From positions 62,001-126,000 of the forward strand of contig NZ_JAKCWP010000011.1 in NCBI RefSeq assembly GCF_028767125.1: a DNA stretch of 64,000 bases. The letters run 5' to 3'. Made by a program: the position numbers and the translations under genes. Positions 43,771 through 53,198 of this stretch are shown here, in pieces. The DNA comes from Chelativorans sp. YIM 93263 (GTDB lineage Bacteria; Pseudomonadota; Alphaproteobacteria; Rhizobiales; Rhizobiaceae). How positions within the stretch are numbered: position 1 is the first letter of the stretch; each line of letters opens with the position of its first letter. The notes under the pieces are model-generated. The model ran no database searches and was not told where the DNA came from. It saw only the letters and a program-made list of their open reading frames with translations.

Positions 43771-44908
43771 TTTCAGACCCCAAAAAGGCTGTGACCTGGC
43801 TGGAAAGCGTGCCGCCATTGCCGTGCAGCAGCGCCACATCACATTCGCCAAGCTGTCGCTCGCCGGCTTCGCCGCGGATTTGGGCCACGGCCTCTGCGAT
43901 CAGGAACATACCGTACATGCCGGGATGCACGCAGGACAGGCCGCCCCCATTCGTGTTGACGGCAAGCGAGCCGCCAGGTGCGATATTTCCGTTCTGCACG
44001 AAGGAACCGCCCTCACCCTTTGGGCAAAAGCCAAGATCTTCCAGAAATAGGATCGTGTTGATGGTGAACGCATCATAGAGCATCACAAGGTCGACGTCGG
44101 AATGCGTGAGGCGGGCCATTTCGAACGCGCGCGGTCCGCTGTCGGACGCCGCAGTCACGGCTAGGTCCGGCATGGTCACGATGGACCGGTGCCAATTGGC
44201 GCCGGCGGCGCCGAGGAAGTAGACGGGTTTGCGTTTCAGGTCGCGTGCCCGGTCGGCCCGCACCAGAACGCATGCCGCCCCGCCATCGGTGACCAGGCAG
44301 CAATCGGCCTTGGTCAGCGGGTCGCTGATCATACGGCTGGAAAGCACGTCATCCCGCGAAAGAGGCCCGCGGGCAAAGGCTTGTGGATTGAGGTTGGCCC
44401 AATCACGCGCGGCAAGGGCAACATCGGCCAGCATCTCGCGCGTCGTGCCGTATTGATGCATATGCCGGCTCGTCGCCAGTGCATAGGCAGTTATGGGGTG
44501 GCGCGGACCATAGGGCGTTTCATGCCATTGCGGCTCACTCATCGAGACCAGCCTGCCGCCGGCGGTGCGCTGGTTTGAGCCGTAGCAGATAAGCGCGGCA
44601 TCACACAGACCCGCCTCAAGCGCGAGCGAGGCCTGCAGCAGATGCATTTCGAAACTGGAGCCGGCAACATTTGTGCTGTCGAAATATTTGGGCTTGAGGC
44701 CGAGATACTCGACCGTGCTCATGGACGCGAAAGCATGCTGGCTGGTTGCTGCGAAAACCGCATCGATGTCGGATACCGCAAGCCCGGCGTCATCAATGGC
44801 AGCGACGGCCGCTTGCCCAAGGAGTTCTATCGCCGAAAACCCTGGAGCTTCGCCCATCCCGGCTGTACCCATACCGGCGATAGCTGTCTTGCCGCGCAAA
44901 GAGCTCAT
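43709..44908 (-). CDS. Thiolase family protein (SCP-x-like)
   Basis: About 399 residues. Thiolase-like stretches include GMGTAGMGEAPGFSAIEL near the N-terminus, FDSTNVAGSSFEMHLLQASLAL with a serine where a nucleophilic cysteine is often found, and LAVNTNGGGLSCVHPGMYG near 330. Such SCP-x-like proteins may act as non-classical thiolases. The ATG at 44908 is the family start. The tail beyond VTAFLGS reads 22 more residues and overlaps the acyl-CoA synthetase start by about 60 bases, suggesting the original stop was lost. It is the first gene of the decayed operon. Confidence 0.83.
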   Translation of the reverse strand: MSSLRGKTAIAGMGTAGMGEAPGFSAIELLGQAAVAAIDDAGLAVSDIDAVFAATSQHAFASMSTVEYLGLKPKYFDSTNVAGSSFEMHLLQASLALEAGLCDAALICYGSNQRTAGGRLVSMSEPQWHETPYGPRHPITAYALATSRHMHQYGTTREMLADVALAARDWANLNPQAFARGPLSRDDVLSSRMISDPLTKADCCLVTDGGAACVLVRADRARDLKRKPVYFLGAAGANWHRSIVTMPDLAVTAASDSGPRAFEMARLTHSDVDLVMLYDAFTINTILFLEDLGFCPKGEGGSFVQNGNIAPGGSLAVNTNGGGLSCVHPGMYGMFLIAEAVAQIRGEAGERQLGECDVALLHGNGGTLSSQVTAFLGSENALWSHRRRRCRGLRLFVPR

Positions 44909-45122
44909 TGGACCATTTCTCCGCCGGCTGCGGGTGTGAAGACAATCCGCGGCGGAGCGGCAAGCCTCTCGTGTAAGGCTACAACGAGGCTCATTCCCGA
45001 GTCGCACAGGCAGTCAAAGGAGGGGTATTCTCGTTACGTCTCAGTGGCTTGCAAAGCTGCTGGTTCGATTCAGCTATTGCCCCAGTTCTTAACGCATTGA
45101 TTCAAGTAGTGAGCGGTGCGGA

Positions 45123-45923
45123 TCACTTACCAAGGGATTCGATGAGAGTTACAGCACCCATCATGTCCCGGCGGCGGGCGGCGCGGCGCTCCGAAGCTTC
45201 CGCGTCTTCACCCCATTGTGCGATATTCCAGTCCTCGTCCACATGAGCCGCTTTCCAGGCCTCGTCCGCAGCGATTGCGTTAGCCTCAACCGCGAGCGCG
45301 AGAATAGCGGATCCGGTCAATGTCGTCATGAGATGAAGCGCCGCGATGCGAAAAGGGTCGCGGCGTGGACGCAGATGCGCGCTCACGGCGGCAATCGTCT
45401 GGCGCGGCTGCTCGACATGCATGACGCCTTCGGCAAGAACGAAGCGCGCGCCCATCTCGGCTTCGGCCCAGTCGAGCACCGGGTCCCAGGCTTCGGCCTG
45501 TAGCGCTATGAGACGCTCCGGACCTTCCGCGCGGTAGCACAGGAGATCACTGGAGGCGAAGCGCAGTATATCCTCCGCGACTGCCTGTACATCACTTGCC
45601 ACGCCGTCGATCGCTGTATTGACCAGACGTGTAATCGGCATAGTCATCGGATTGATTTGCTCTTCCTGAGCGTCATACTCATGCGCCACAAGCTCTGCCG
45701 CTTGCTTTGTCGGCAGAGCCATTTCCGAGCCGGCGGGCGTGCGCACGACGCGCCCGTCGAGTTCAGCCGTGTAGCGTTCCCCATCGCTGCCAACACCCGC
45801 CTTCTTGTAGAAGCGCTTCGACAGAGATGGCCGCATTTGCTTTTGTGCACGCCGCACGGGATCGGGGTCGGAAAGCTGCCGACCATTTTCGAGGTCTGTC
45901 AGAATATCACGCATGGCACTCAT
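45123..45923 (-). CDS. ATP12 family chaperone protein
   Basis: About 266 residues. The family assists assembly of the F1-ATPase alpha subunit. Typical parts are SKRFYKKAGV near residue 30, LVAHEYDAQEEQINPMTMPITRLVNTAID near 75, and the VAEDILRFASSDLLCYRA segment near 115. It is conserved in alphaproteobacteria and mitochondria. The start is uncertain: ATG 45923 or 45914; the frame's upstream extension overlaps the pseudouridine synthase gene and is not coding. It follows that gene by about 40 bases on the minus strand. Confidence 0.9.
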   Translation of the reverse strand: MSAMRDILTDLENGRQLSDPDPVRRAQKQMRPSLSKRFYKKAGVGSDGERYTAELDGRVVRTPAGSEMALPTKQAAELVAHEYDAQEEQINPMTMPITRLVNTAIDGVASDVQAVAEDILRFASSDLLCYRAEGPERLIALQAEAWDPVLDWAEAEMGARFVLAEGVMHVEQPRQTIAAVSAHLRPRRDPFRIAALHLMTTLTGSAILALAVEANAIAADEAWKAAHVDEDWNIAQWGEDAEASERRAARRRDMMGAVTLIESLGK

Positions 45924-45963
45924 ATAGGATCTGAGGCGGACCGCGTCACCCGTGGCCGGGGGC

Positions 45964-46950
45964 TTATACGGTTTCTTCCGCCAGTGTTTCGTCAAAGCCA
46001 AGCAGGTTCCAGCTTTGCTGCATATGCTGCGGCAACTCCGCCGCCACGTCGATCTTGCCGCCATCGGGATGAGGAATGGAGATGCGACGTGCATGTAGGT
46101 GAAGACGGTTCTGCATGCCGCCCGGCAACTGCCAGTTCTGGTCGGCCTCAAAGTATTTCGCGTCTCCTATGATCGGGCAGCCGATCGAGGCGGCATGGAC
46201 GCGCAACTGGTGGGTCCGCCCAGTGAACGGCTCCATGTGCAGCCAGGAAAGCGCCGTACCCGCCTGCTCTATGAGGCGATAAGTGGAGATGGCGTGGTCG
46301 GCATCCGGCTCACCATGGCGCGCGACGCGCACGCGATCGCCGTCAGCGGTCTGCTCTTTCAGAAGCCAGGTTGAGATACGGCCTTCCGGCTTTTTCGGTA
46401 CGCCTTTGACCAGCGCCCAATAGATCTTCTTGGTTTCGCGAGCGCGGAATGACGCAGCAAGGCGCATAGCTGCCTGCCGGGTCCGCGCCACAACCAACAC
46501 CCCGGAAGTCTCCCGGTCAAGTCGATGCACAAGGCGTGGCTTTTCGCCTTTCCTGTTCCGCCAGGCTTCCAGCATGCCGTCCACGTGGCGATTCACACCA
46601 GACCCGCCCTGCACCGCCAGCCCCGCCGGCTTATTGAAAACGAAGACCTTGGGATCCTCGTAGAGCAGCATGCGAGACAGCACATCGCCATCAGCCTGAT
46701 CGCGCACGGTGCGCATGGTCACGGGCGCATTGTCCTTGCGGTCCACCGCCAAGGGCGGCACACGGATCACCTGCCCCGGCTGCACTCGGGTATCGGCCTT
46801 AGCGCGGCCGCCATCCACCCGAACCTGGCCCGTACGCAGCAGCTTCTGCAATTGCCCGAAGCCAAGACCCGGATAATGGGTCTTGAACCAGCGGTCGAGC
46901 CGCATCCCCGCCTCGTCCGCTTCCACCGGCACTTGTTCTACGCCTGTCAT
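45964..46950 (-). CDS. RluA family 23S rRNA pseudouridine synthase (RluC/RluD type)
   Basis: About 328 residues. An N-terminal S4 RNA-binding domain (RLDRWFKTHYPGLGFGQLQKLLRTG) covers about residues 16-75. The catalytic aspartate is in HRLDRETSGVLVVART near 140. The C-terminal GRTHQLRVHAASIGCPI near 230 is family-typical. It isomerises uridines in 23S rRNA; RluC is the likeliest assignment. ATG 46950 follows AAAGGTGAAGT; a GTG one codon earlier is open too. Confidence 0.92.
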   Translation of the reverse strand: MTGVEQVPVEADEAGMRLDRWFKTHYPGLGFGQLQKLLRTGQVRVDGGRAKADTRVQPGQVIRVPPLAVDRKDNAPVTMRTVRDQADGDVLSRMLLYEDPKVFVFNKPAGLAVQGGSGVNRHVDGMLEAWRNRKGEKPRLVHRLDRETSGVLVVARTRQAAMRLAASFRARETKKIYWALVKGVPKKPEGRISTWLLKEQTADGDRVRVARHGEPDADHAISTYRLIEQAGTALSWLHMEPFTGRTHQLRVHAASIGCPIIGDAKYFEADQNWQLPGGMQNRLHLHARRISIPHPDGGKIDVAAELPQHMQQSWNLLGFDETLAEETV

Positions 46951-46977
46951 CACTTCACCTTTCGGGGCGCAATAGCA

Positions 46978-47355
46978 CTAGAGCACGCTTCTGGCGAGCC
47001 ATAATCCTGCGAACAGGGCGAGGATCGCGCCCGCCACGCTGGCCGCGACATAGGCTGCCGCCGGCGCTAACGCACCACGTTCCCATAAGATGGCGACATC
47101 CAGTGAAAAAGCAGAAAAGGTGGTGAAGCCGCCCAGTATGCCGGTGGCAACGAACAGACGTACCTCCTGCGAAGCACCTAAACGGCGGGCAAGCGCCTCA
47201 ATGAACAGCCCCATGATGAAACTTCCGGCAATGTTCACCGCCAGCGTTCCCCAGGGGAACGCCAAGCCGAACGCCCGTCCGGCTGCCGATACACTCAGGT
47301 GACGAAGGCCCGCACCCAGTGCGCCGCCGAGGCAGACAAGGAATAGCTGGTACAT
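46978..47355 (-). CDS. crcB: Fluoride ion channel CrcB/Fluc
   Basis: 125 residues with four membrane helices. The conserved GGALGAGLRHL near residue 10, the Asn in AVNIAGSFIMG near 40, and GFTTFSAFSLD near 75 are all present, including the Phe box residues. Dimers export fluoride. It lies 125 bases downstream of rarA and 28 bases upstream of the pseudouridine synthase gene. No fluoride riboswitch is seen before it. Confidence 0.93.
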   Translation of the reverse strand: MYQLFLVCLGGALGAGLRHLSVSAAGRAFGLAFPWGTLAVNIAGSFIMGLFIEALARRLGASQEVRLFVATGILGGFTTFSAFSLDVAILWERGALAPAAAYVAASVAGAILALFAGLWLARSVL

Positions 47356-47459
47356 GTGCAGCTCAGCTAGGCGCGTTGGTGCGGTTCTGAACGAAGCCGA
47401 TCACCGACCAGTTCACTGTCCTCTTTCGCCTCATTTTTGTTCACCCGACAGACGTTGAC

Positions 47460-47482
47460 AGCACCAGCCGCTAAACGGTGCT
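47460..47482 (-). terminator. Hairpin at the rarA stop
   Basis: AGCACC and GGTGCT pair around an 11-base loop, straddling the end of rarA. No T-run follows; weak support. Confidence 0.3.
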
Positions 47483-48800
47483 AACTGTTCTCCCCTGCCC
47501 TGTCACGACGCAGCTTCGCCCAGTAGTCCAGCCGCTTGCGAATCTCGCGCTCAAATCCGCGCTCGGGTGGACGGTAAAACAATTGCCGACCCATCGCCTC
47601 AGGAAAGTAATCCTGTCCCGAAAAGGCTTCCGGCATATCATGATCATACTGGTATCCGCCGCCATAGCCGGTCTGCTTCATCAGCTTTGTCGGCGCGTTG
47701 AGAATGTGCTTCGGAGGCAAAAGGGATCCGTGCTCCTTCGCCGCGCCCATGGCTGCTTTAAAGGCGGTGTATACCGCATTGGATTTGGGGGCCGTTGCCA
47801 GATAGACGCAGGCTTGCGCAAGTGCCAATTCGCCCTCCGGTGAACCGAGATAATCATACGCGTCCTTCGCGGCGTTCGCGATGGACAGCGCCTGCGGATC
47901 GGCCAACCCGATATCCTCGACCGCCATGCGCACCAGGCGCCGCCCGAGATAGAGCGGATCCTCCCCCGCATCGAACATGCGGCAGAGATAGTAAAGCGCG
48001 GCATCGGGATCCGAACCGCGCACCGATTTGTGAAGCGCCGAGATGAGGTTGTAATGCCCGTCCTGGCTCTTGTCATAGACCGGCGCACGCCGCTGCACGA
48101 TCCGCTGCAGCGCCTCGGCATCAAAGATTTCGCCATCACCTGCAGCGCGCCAGATCTCCTCGGCCAAGGTCAAGGCCGCGCGCCCATCCCCGTCAGCCAT
48201 GCGAAGAAGCACTGCTCGCGCCTCCTCGTCCAGCGGCAGCGGGCGTTCTTCAGCAGCCTCGGCGCGCTGAAGGAGACGCTCCAGGCTATCGGATTCAAGC
48301 GTGTGAAAAAGCAGAACCCGTGCGCGGGAGAGGAGCGCGGCATTGAGCTCAAACGACGGGTTTTCGGTGGTCGCCCCCACCAGCACGACTGTACCGTTCT
48401 CCATCACTGGCAGAAACGAGTCCTGCTGGGCGCGGTTGAAACGGTGGATTTCGTCGACAAACAGCAGCGTCTGGCGTCCTTGGGAGCGGCGCAGTCGCGC
48501 TGCCTCGAACACCTTCTTCAGTTCTCCCACTCCGGAGAAGATGGCCGAAATCTGCTCGAAGGCGAGCGAGGTTTCATTTGCCAGCAGGCGCGCAACTGTG
48601 GTCTTTCCCGTTCCCGGCGGTCCCCAGAAGATCAGCGAACCGAGGGAGCCGGCACGGATCATACGTGTCAGCGCCCCATCCTCACCCGTCAGATGCTCCT
48701 GGCCCACCACTTCATCGAGTCGGTCAGGGCGAAGCCTGTCGGCGAGCGGCTTTCCAGGTTCGGGTGGCTTGGAGTCGCCTGTGTCGAAGAGATCACTCAT
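47481..48800 (-). CDS. rarA: Replication-associated recombination protein RarA (MgsA)
   Basis: 439 residues, AAA+ ATPase. Walker A GPPGTGKTT near residue 60, Walker B LLFVDEIHRFN near 112, sensor region GATTENPSFELN near 140, and the C-terminal MgsA domain with ALYYLCRMFDAGEDPLYLGRRLVR near 290. RarA acts at stalled replication forks. It follows degP by 7 bases on the same strand, so both are probably co-transcribed. Confidence 0.95.
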   Translation of the reverse strand: MSDLFDTGDSKPPEPGKPLADRLRPDRLDEVVGQEHLTGEDGALTRMIRAGSLGSLIFWGPPGTGKTTVARLLANETSLAFEQISAIFSGVGELKKVFEAARLRRSQGRQTLLFVDEIHRFNRAQQDSFLPVMENGTVVLVGATTENPSFELNAALLSRARVLLFHTLESDSLERLLQRAEAAEERPLPLDEEARAVLLRMADGDGRAALTLAEEIWRAAGDGEIFDAEALQRIVQRRAPVYDKSQDGHYNLISALHKSVRGSDPDAALYYLCRMFDAGEDPLYLGRRLVRMAVEDIGLADPQALSIANAAKDAYDYLGSPEGELALAQACVYLATAPKSNAVYTAFKAAMGAAKEHGSLLPPKHILNAPTKLMKQTGYGGGYQYDHDMPEAFSGQDYFPEAMGRQLFYRPPERGFEREIRKRLDYWAKLRRDRAGENS

Positions 48801-48807
48801 TGATACG

Positions 48808-50310
48808 CTAAAATCGCATGGTCTGCCGGATTATGCGCCCGTCGCGCTCGATGGTAAATCGCCACCAGCGCGTGTCGCTTTCGGCCACTTCCTTCATCCG
48901 GTCGACGCTGGTCATTTCCTCGCCGTTGAGCTCACGTACAATGTCGCCCGGACGCAGCCCGATCCGAGCCGCCGGAGAATTTCGCTCGACATCCACGATC
49001 ACGATGCTTTCGCCTTCCGCTGAAACGCGAAGGCGCTGAGCGAGCGCTGGCGACAATGCCGCGACATGCGCCCCGGCAAAGGGGCCTCTGCCGCCAACTT
49101 CGACTTTCCGTCCATCCCCTTCTGGTGCACGCTGGATGGCAAGTTTCAACCGCTGGCGTTCGTCATTGCGCAGGACTTCGATCTCGGCGATTTCTCCGAT
49201 ATTCCGGGTGGCGATCCGATACTCTAACGCCTCAGGTGTCTCCACCGGTCTACCATCTACAGCAACCACAACATCGGCGCTCCTCAGTCCTGCCTCCTCC
49301 GCGGGGCTGCCCGCGGCCACATCGGTCACCAGAGCGCCCATCGGTCGCTCCATACCGAGCGCCTCGGCTATGTTCGGCGTTACCCGATCGAAGCTCGCTC
49401 CGACATACGGACGCTGGAAATACTCGGCCCCCGCCTTGGCCGCTTCGACCACAGCCTGCACAATGTTGGCGGGGATAGCGAAGCCGATGCCGTTCGAGCC
49501 GCCAGAACGGCTGTAAATCGCGGTGTTGATGCCGACGACTTCGCCATTCATGTCAATAAGAGCGCCGCCGGAATTTCCCGGATTAATCGCTGCGTCGGTC
49601 TGGATAAAGAAGCCAAAATCGGAGATGCCCCCCGGCGTACGAGCAAGTGCGGAGACGATACCGCTCGTTGTCGTCTGCCCGACGCCGAAAGGATTGCCGA
49701 TAGCCAGCACGAGGTCCCCCACCTCGAGCGACTCGGAATCACCAAAGCGGGCGGCGGGAAAGGGCCCCGTTCCTTCAATCTTGAGAACCGCGAGGTCGAG
49801 ACCTTCGTCCTGGAGCAGGACCTTGCTGGAAAATTCCCGGCCATCCGATAGCGCGATCTTCACCTCGTCTGCAGAACGGATCACATGATGATTGGTGACA
49901 ATGATCCCGGAGGGATCGACCAGTACGCCGGAGCCAAGCGACGATTGCAGGCGCGGGGGCATTTGAGGCAGGTCGAAAAAGCGTTCGAAGAAAGGGTCCC
50001 CGCTAAACGGCGACCGGGAGCGGACGCGCGAAGATGCATAGACGTTGACGACAGCGGGCGCCGTCTCGCGCACCAGTGGTGCGAAGGAGAGTTGGATTTC
50101 TTCCGACGAGAACGGAACGCGCCGTTCCGGTGACGCCGATTGCTCCTCATCGTCGCGCGGACCGCGCAGGAAGTCCTGGAGGAAATTCCTGTTGATGATG
50201 CTTTCCTGAGCGCCTGCCGGCGCTACGGCCGAACTCCCGCCACCAAGAATGGCCAACCCGCAAAGCGCACCGCGTACGAAACGTATCAGCATTGAACGGC
50301 CCGTCTCCAT
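48808..50310 (-). CDS. degP: Do-type periplasmic serine protease (DegP/DegQ/HtrA family)
   Basis: About 500 residues with a signal peptide cleaved near AGAQ (about residue 34). Catalytic triad: His in VTNHHVI near residue 135, Asp in DLAVLKI near 165, Ser in NPGNSGGALI near 240. Two PDZ domains follow (about 280-375 and 395-495). It degrades misfolded envelope proteins. Of three possible starts, ATG 50310 has GGAAGGGG at good spacing. It is the first gene of a degP-rarA unit just after the ribosomal operon's terminator. Confidence 0.93.
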   Translation of the reverse strand: METGRSMLIRFVRGALCGLAILGGGSSAVAPAGAQESIINRNFLQDFLRGPRDDEEQSASPERRVPFSSEEIQLSFAPLVRETAPAVVNVYASSRVRSRSPFSGDPFFERFFDLPQMPPRLQSSLGSGVLVDPSGIIVTNHHVIRSADEVKIALSDGREFSSKVLLQDEGLDLAVLKIEGTGPFPAARFGDSESLEVGDLVLAIGNPFGVGQTTTSGIVSALARTPGGISDFGFFIQTDAAINPGNSGGALIDMNGEVVGINTAIYSRSGGSNGIGFAIPANIVQAVVEAAKAGAEYFQRPYVGASFDRVTPNIAEALGMERPMGALVTDVAAGSPAEEAGLRSADVVVAVDGRPVETPEALEYRIATRNIGEIAEIEVLRNDERQRLKLAIQRAPEGDGRKVEVGGRGPFAGAHVAALSPALAQRLRVSAEGESIVIVDVERNSPAARIGLRPGDIVRELNGEEMTSVDRMKEVAESDTRWWRFTIERDGRIIRQTMRF

Positions 50311-50325
50311 CAAGATCGCCCCTTC

Positions 50326-50357
50326 CACAGATGATTGTTTTCACAGATGATTGTGCA
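50326..50357 (-). promoter_or_regulatory. Tandem 16-base repeat upstream of degP
   Basis: On the minus strand ACAATCATCTGTGAAA is followed directly by ACAATCATCTGTGGAA (14 of 16 bases identical). The second copy merges into the degP ribosome-binding site. Either a recent duplication in the leader or two sites for an envelope-stress regulator. Confidence 0.45.
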
Positions 50358-50400
50358 TTTTGAAAGGCCGGGAATGCGGCAAACAACTCCCATCAAAAAT

Positions 50401-50424
50401 AAAAAAGGGGCCCCGAGAGGCCCC
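50401..50424 (-). terminator. Rho-independent terminator of the S10-spc-alpha operon
   Basis: On the minus strand GGGGCC-TCTCGG-GGCCCC forms a strong stem followed by TTTTTTATTTTT, 30 bases after the rplQ stop. This is the clearest terminator in the window and ends the ribosomal transcript before degP. Confidence 0.9.
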
Positions 50425-50453
50425 CTCTTTCAACACAAAGCTGAAGGACGCGC

Positions 50454-50885
50454 TTATGCCGCTTCGGCTTCCTCGTTCTCCGTCTCGGCGGCAAGGCGCG
50501 CGCGGTCCGCGGCACCCTTGGCTTCCACCTCGCGGTCGACGAACTCGATGACCGCCATTGGGGCGCTGTCACCATAGCGGAAACCTGCCTTCATGACCCG
50601 TGTGTAACCGCCATGACGCTCCGCATAACGCGGCGCAATCGTATCAAAAAGCCGGCGCACGAGAGCTTCATCGCGAATGGCTGCAATGGCGCGCCGACGC
50701 GACGCCAGATCGCCCCGCTTGCCAAGCGTAACCAGCTTCTCGACGATGGGCCGCAGCTCCTTCGCCTTCGGCAGCGTTGTAACGATCTGCTCATGCTCGA
50801 TGAGCGACGCCGCCATGTTGGCGAACATGGCTTTACGGTGGCTCGACGTCCTGTTCAGCTTGCGGCCGGATTTTCCGTGGCGCAT
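50454..50885 (-). CDS. rplQ: Ribosomal protein L17
   Basis: 143 residues. [20 protein letters not shown] at the N-terminus is diagnostic. It carries a C-terminal alanine- and glutamate-rich extension found in alphaproteobacteria. It is the last gene of the alpha part, 44 bases after rpoA, and is followed by a strong terminator. It is part of the large subunit near the exit tunnel. Confidence 0.97.
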   Translation of the reverse strand: MRHGKSGRKLNRTSSHRKAMFANMAASLIEHEQIVTTLPKAKELRPIVEKLVTLGKRGDLASRRRAIAAIRDEALVRRLFDTIAPRYAERHGGYTRVMKAGFRYGDSAPMAVIEFVDREVEAKGAADRARLAAETENEEAEAA

Positions 50886-50929
50886 GGCTCTATCTCCTTA
50901 CATTCCCTTCGGCCCGCTTGCCGCAGGGG

Positions 50930-51940
50930 TCAATACTGATCTTCATAGCGCTTGGCGAGCTCTTCAATGTTGTCCGGCGGCCAATCCGGGACGTCCATTC
51001 CGAGATGAAGGCCCATGGACGCCAGAACTTCCTTGATCTCGTTGAGAGACTTGCGGCCGAAATTCGGCGTGCGAAGCATCTCGGCTTCCGTCTTCTGAAT
51101 CAGATCGCCGATATAGACGATATTGTCGTTCTTCAGACAGTTTGCAGAGCGGACGGAAAGCTCCAGCTCGTCGACCTTCTTCAAAAGCGCCGGGTTGAAG
51201 GCAAGCTCGGTCACCTGTTCGGCGGGCTGCTCCTTCTGCGGCTCTTCGAAATTGACGAACAGGCCAAGCTGGTCCTGCAGGATACGCGCGGCGAAGGCCA
51301 CGGCATCCTCACCGGAAACGGAGCCATCGGTTTCGAGAGTCATGGTCAGCTTGTCGTAGTCGAGAACCTGTCCCTCGCGGGTGTTCTCTACCTTATAGGA
51401 GACCTTCTTGACCGGCGAATAGAGACTGTCGACCGGGATAAGCCCAATCGGCGCGTCGTCGGCGCGATTGCGGTCGGCGGGGACATAGCCTTTGCCGGTG
51501 TTGACCGTGAACTCCATGCGGATTTCCGCGTCCCGGTCCAACGTGCACAGCACGTGATCGGGGTTGAGAATCTCCACGTCGCCAACGGTCTGGATATCAC
51601 CAGCCGTCACCGCACCCGGTCCCTGCTTACGCACAACCATACGCTTCGGCCCATCGCCGTCCATCTTGACGGCGATCTCCTTGATATTGAGGACAATGTC
51701 GGTCACGTCCTCGCGCACGCCGGCAATCGACGAAAACTCGTGCAGAACACCATCGATCTGCACGGCGGTTACAGCCGCACCACGCAGCGACGACAAGAGA
51801 ACACGGCGCAGCGCATTGCCCAAGGTCAGACCGAATCCGCGCTCCAGCGGCTCGGCGACCAGCGTCGTGCGCATCCGGTCCTTCGACGTGAACTCGATCT
51901 TGTTTGGCTTGATGAGTTCCTGCCAGTTTTTCTGAATCAT
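50930..51940 (-). CDS. rpoA: RNA polymerase alpha subunit
   Basis: 336 residues. The N-terminal assembly domain includes [20 protein letters not shown] near residue 33-52. The C-terminal domain, with [20 protein letters not shown] and [12 protein letters not shown] near 255-305, binds promoter UP elements and regulators. It lies between rpsK (98-base gap) and rplQ. Confidence 0.98.
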   Translation of the reverse strand: MIQKNWQELIKPNKIEFTSKDRMRTTLVAEPLERGFGLTLGNALRRVLLSSLRGAAVTAVQIDGVLHEFSSIAGVREDVTDIVLNIKEIAVKMDGDGPKRMVVRKQGPGAVTAGDIQTVGDVEILNPDHVLCTLDRDAEIRMEFTVNTGKGYVPADRNRADDAPIGLIPVDSLYSPVKKVSYKVENTREGQVLDYDKLTMTLETDGSVSGEDAVAFAARILQDQLGLFVNFEEPQKEQPAEQVTELAFNPALLKKVDELELSVRSANCLKNDNIVYIGDLIQKTEAEMLRTPNFGRKSLNEIKEVLASMGLHLGMDVPDWPPDNIEELAKRYEDQY

Positions 51941-52038
51941 GAGTAGTTGTTCCTTCCGTTACCCCACCACCATCCTATCGTGGCGGGCGATCTGGAAACC
52001 GCAGAGGAGCACACGGGCGCTCGTACGATAGTATTTTC

Positions 52039-52428
52039 CTAGACGCGACGCTTCTTGCGCGGTCGGCACCCATTGTGCGGGATCGGCGTCACGTCTCGAA
52101 TCGAGGTGACAGTGAAGCCGGCGGCCTGCAGGGCACGCAGCGCCGATTCACGGCCCGAACCGGGGCCGGAAACCTCGACCTCCAGAGTGCGCATGCCATG
52201 CTCCTGCGCCTTGCGAGCGCAATCCTCGGCGGCCACCTGCGCAGCGAACGGCGTGGACTTGCGCGAGCCCTTGAAGCCCTGCGCACCTGCGGACGACCAG
52301 GCAATCGCATTGCCCTGTGCGTCGGTGATCGTAATCATCGTGTTGTTAAACGTCGAGTTGACGTGCGCCACACCCGACGAAATATTCTTGCGTTCACGGC
52401 GCTTAACGCGCGCGGCTTCCTTAGCCAT
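52039..52428 (-). CDS. rpsK: Ribosomal protein S11
   Basis: 129 residues. [17 protein letters not shown] near residue 20 and the C-terminal [18 protein letters not shown] are diagnostic. Part of the small-subunit platform. It follows rpsM after an unusually long 146-base spacer that contains a hairpin and GGGAG-type repeats. Confidence 0.97.
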   Translation of the reverse strand: MAKEAARVKRRERKNISSGVAHVNSTFNNTMITITDAQGNAIAWSSAGAQGFKGSRKSTPFAAQVAAEDCARKAQEHGMRTLEVEVSGPGSGRESALRALQAAGFTVTSIRDVTPIPHNGCRPRKKRRV

Positions 52429-52525
52429 TTCTTTCCTTTCGAACGATCTCTACACCGCCGTATTTCCAGCGGCTCCACCTTATCAGAGGCGTAGGGGAAC
52501 ACGGCAGTAGAGGACCAGGGAGATC

Positions 52526-52540
52526 GTATCGCGGCGATAC
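52526..52540 (-). other. Spacer hairpin between rpsM and rpsK
   Basis: GTATCGC and GCGATAC form a near-perfect palindrome around one base. Just upstream in the message, after the rpsM stop, lies a repeated GGGAGTA / GGGAGCA / GGGAGTA series (52543-52570 on the other strand). The purine-rich repeats may form a complex leader for rpsK or be neutral. Confidence 0.4.
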
Positions 52541-52574
52541 AACGCCCTACTCCCTGCTCCCTTACTCCCCTAAA

Positions 52575-52943
52575 TCACTTCTTCTTGCCTGCGATCGGCT
52601 TCGCCGGCCCCTTGCGCGTACGCGCATTGGTATGCGTACGCTGGCCGCGCACCGGGAGCGAACGCCGGTGACGAAGACCGCGATAGCACCCCAAGTCCAT
52701 GAGACGCTTGATGTTCATCGACCTCTCGCGACGCAGGTCACCTTCGACCTGGTACTCGCGGTCGATCATCTCGCGAATCTGCAGCAGCTCGGCATCGGTA
52801 AGCTCGCTCACGCGACGCTCATCCGGAATATTGACACCTGTCACGATATCCCGGGCAAGCCTCGGCCCGATGCCATGAATATACTGAAGCGCGATCACTA
52901 CGCGCTTGTTGGTCGGAATATTGACGCCAGCAATACGGGCCAC
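52575..52943 (-). CDS. rpsM: Ribosomal protein S13
   Basis: 122 residues starting with GTG: (M)[14 protein letters not shown]. The choice of GTG 52943 rests on AAGGAGAG five bases before it and on the family start. The frame is open further upstream but without similarity. GYIHGI-type [13 protein letters not shown] near residue 20 and [17 protein letters not shown] near the C-terminus are diagnostic. It sits in the head of the small subunit and follows adk after a 255-base spacer. Confidence 0.97.
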   Translation of the reverse strand: MARIAGVNIPTNKRVVIALQYIHGIGPRLARDIVTGVNIPDERRVSELTDAELLQIREMIDREYQVEGDLRRERSMNIKRLMDLGCYRGLRHRRSLPVRGQRTHTNARTRKGPAKPIAGKKK

Positions 52944-53100
52944 GTCGGCTCTCCTTGATTTCCGCCGCCATATCCGGCAGCCACTTTCAGCTTCGGCCGG
53001 ACAAGACGAAAGCGCCCGGCCCCGACCTTTACGATTTCGACCGGCGCCGACCGCTTCACACATTAAGCGAATTGGCACCGTCCTTGACGGAATCACCAGG

Positions 53101-53109
53101 AAAAGTCAA
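53101..53109 (-). promoter_or_regulatory. Possible -35 element before rpsM
   Basis: TTGACTTTT on the minus strand in the 255-base adk-rpsM spacer resembles a sigma-70 -35 hexamer with one base change. No convincing -10 was found at the right distance. A separate promoter for rpsM-rpsK-rpoA-rplQ is plausible. Confidence 0.3.
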
Positions 53110-53198
53110 TCCCCCCGGCGATCTTCTTTCGGGCAGCAACGCAGGATGCTTTGCGTACAGTCGCAACTCACGACACCCTGTCGCTTTGCTGCCTTCCC

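Noticed and set aside
47356-47480. Possible fluoride riboswitch before crcB
   Set aside because: The gap lacks the conserved fluoride-aptamer core; only the rarA end hairpin is visible.
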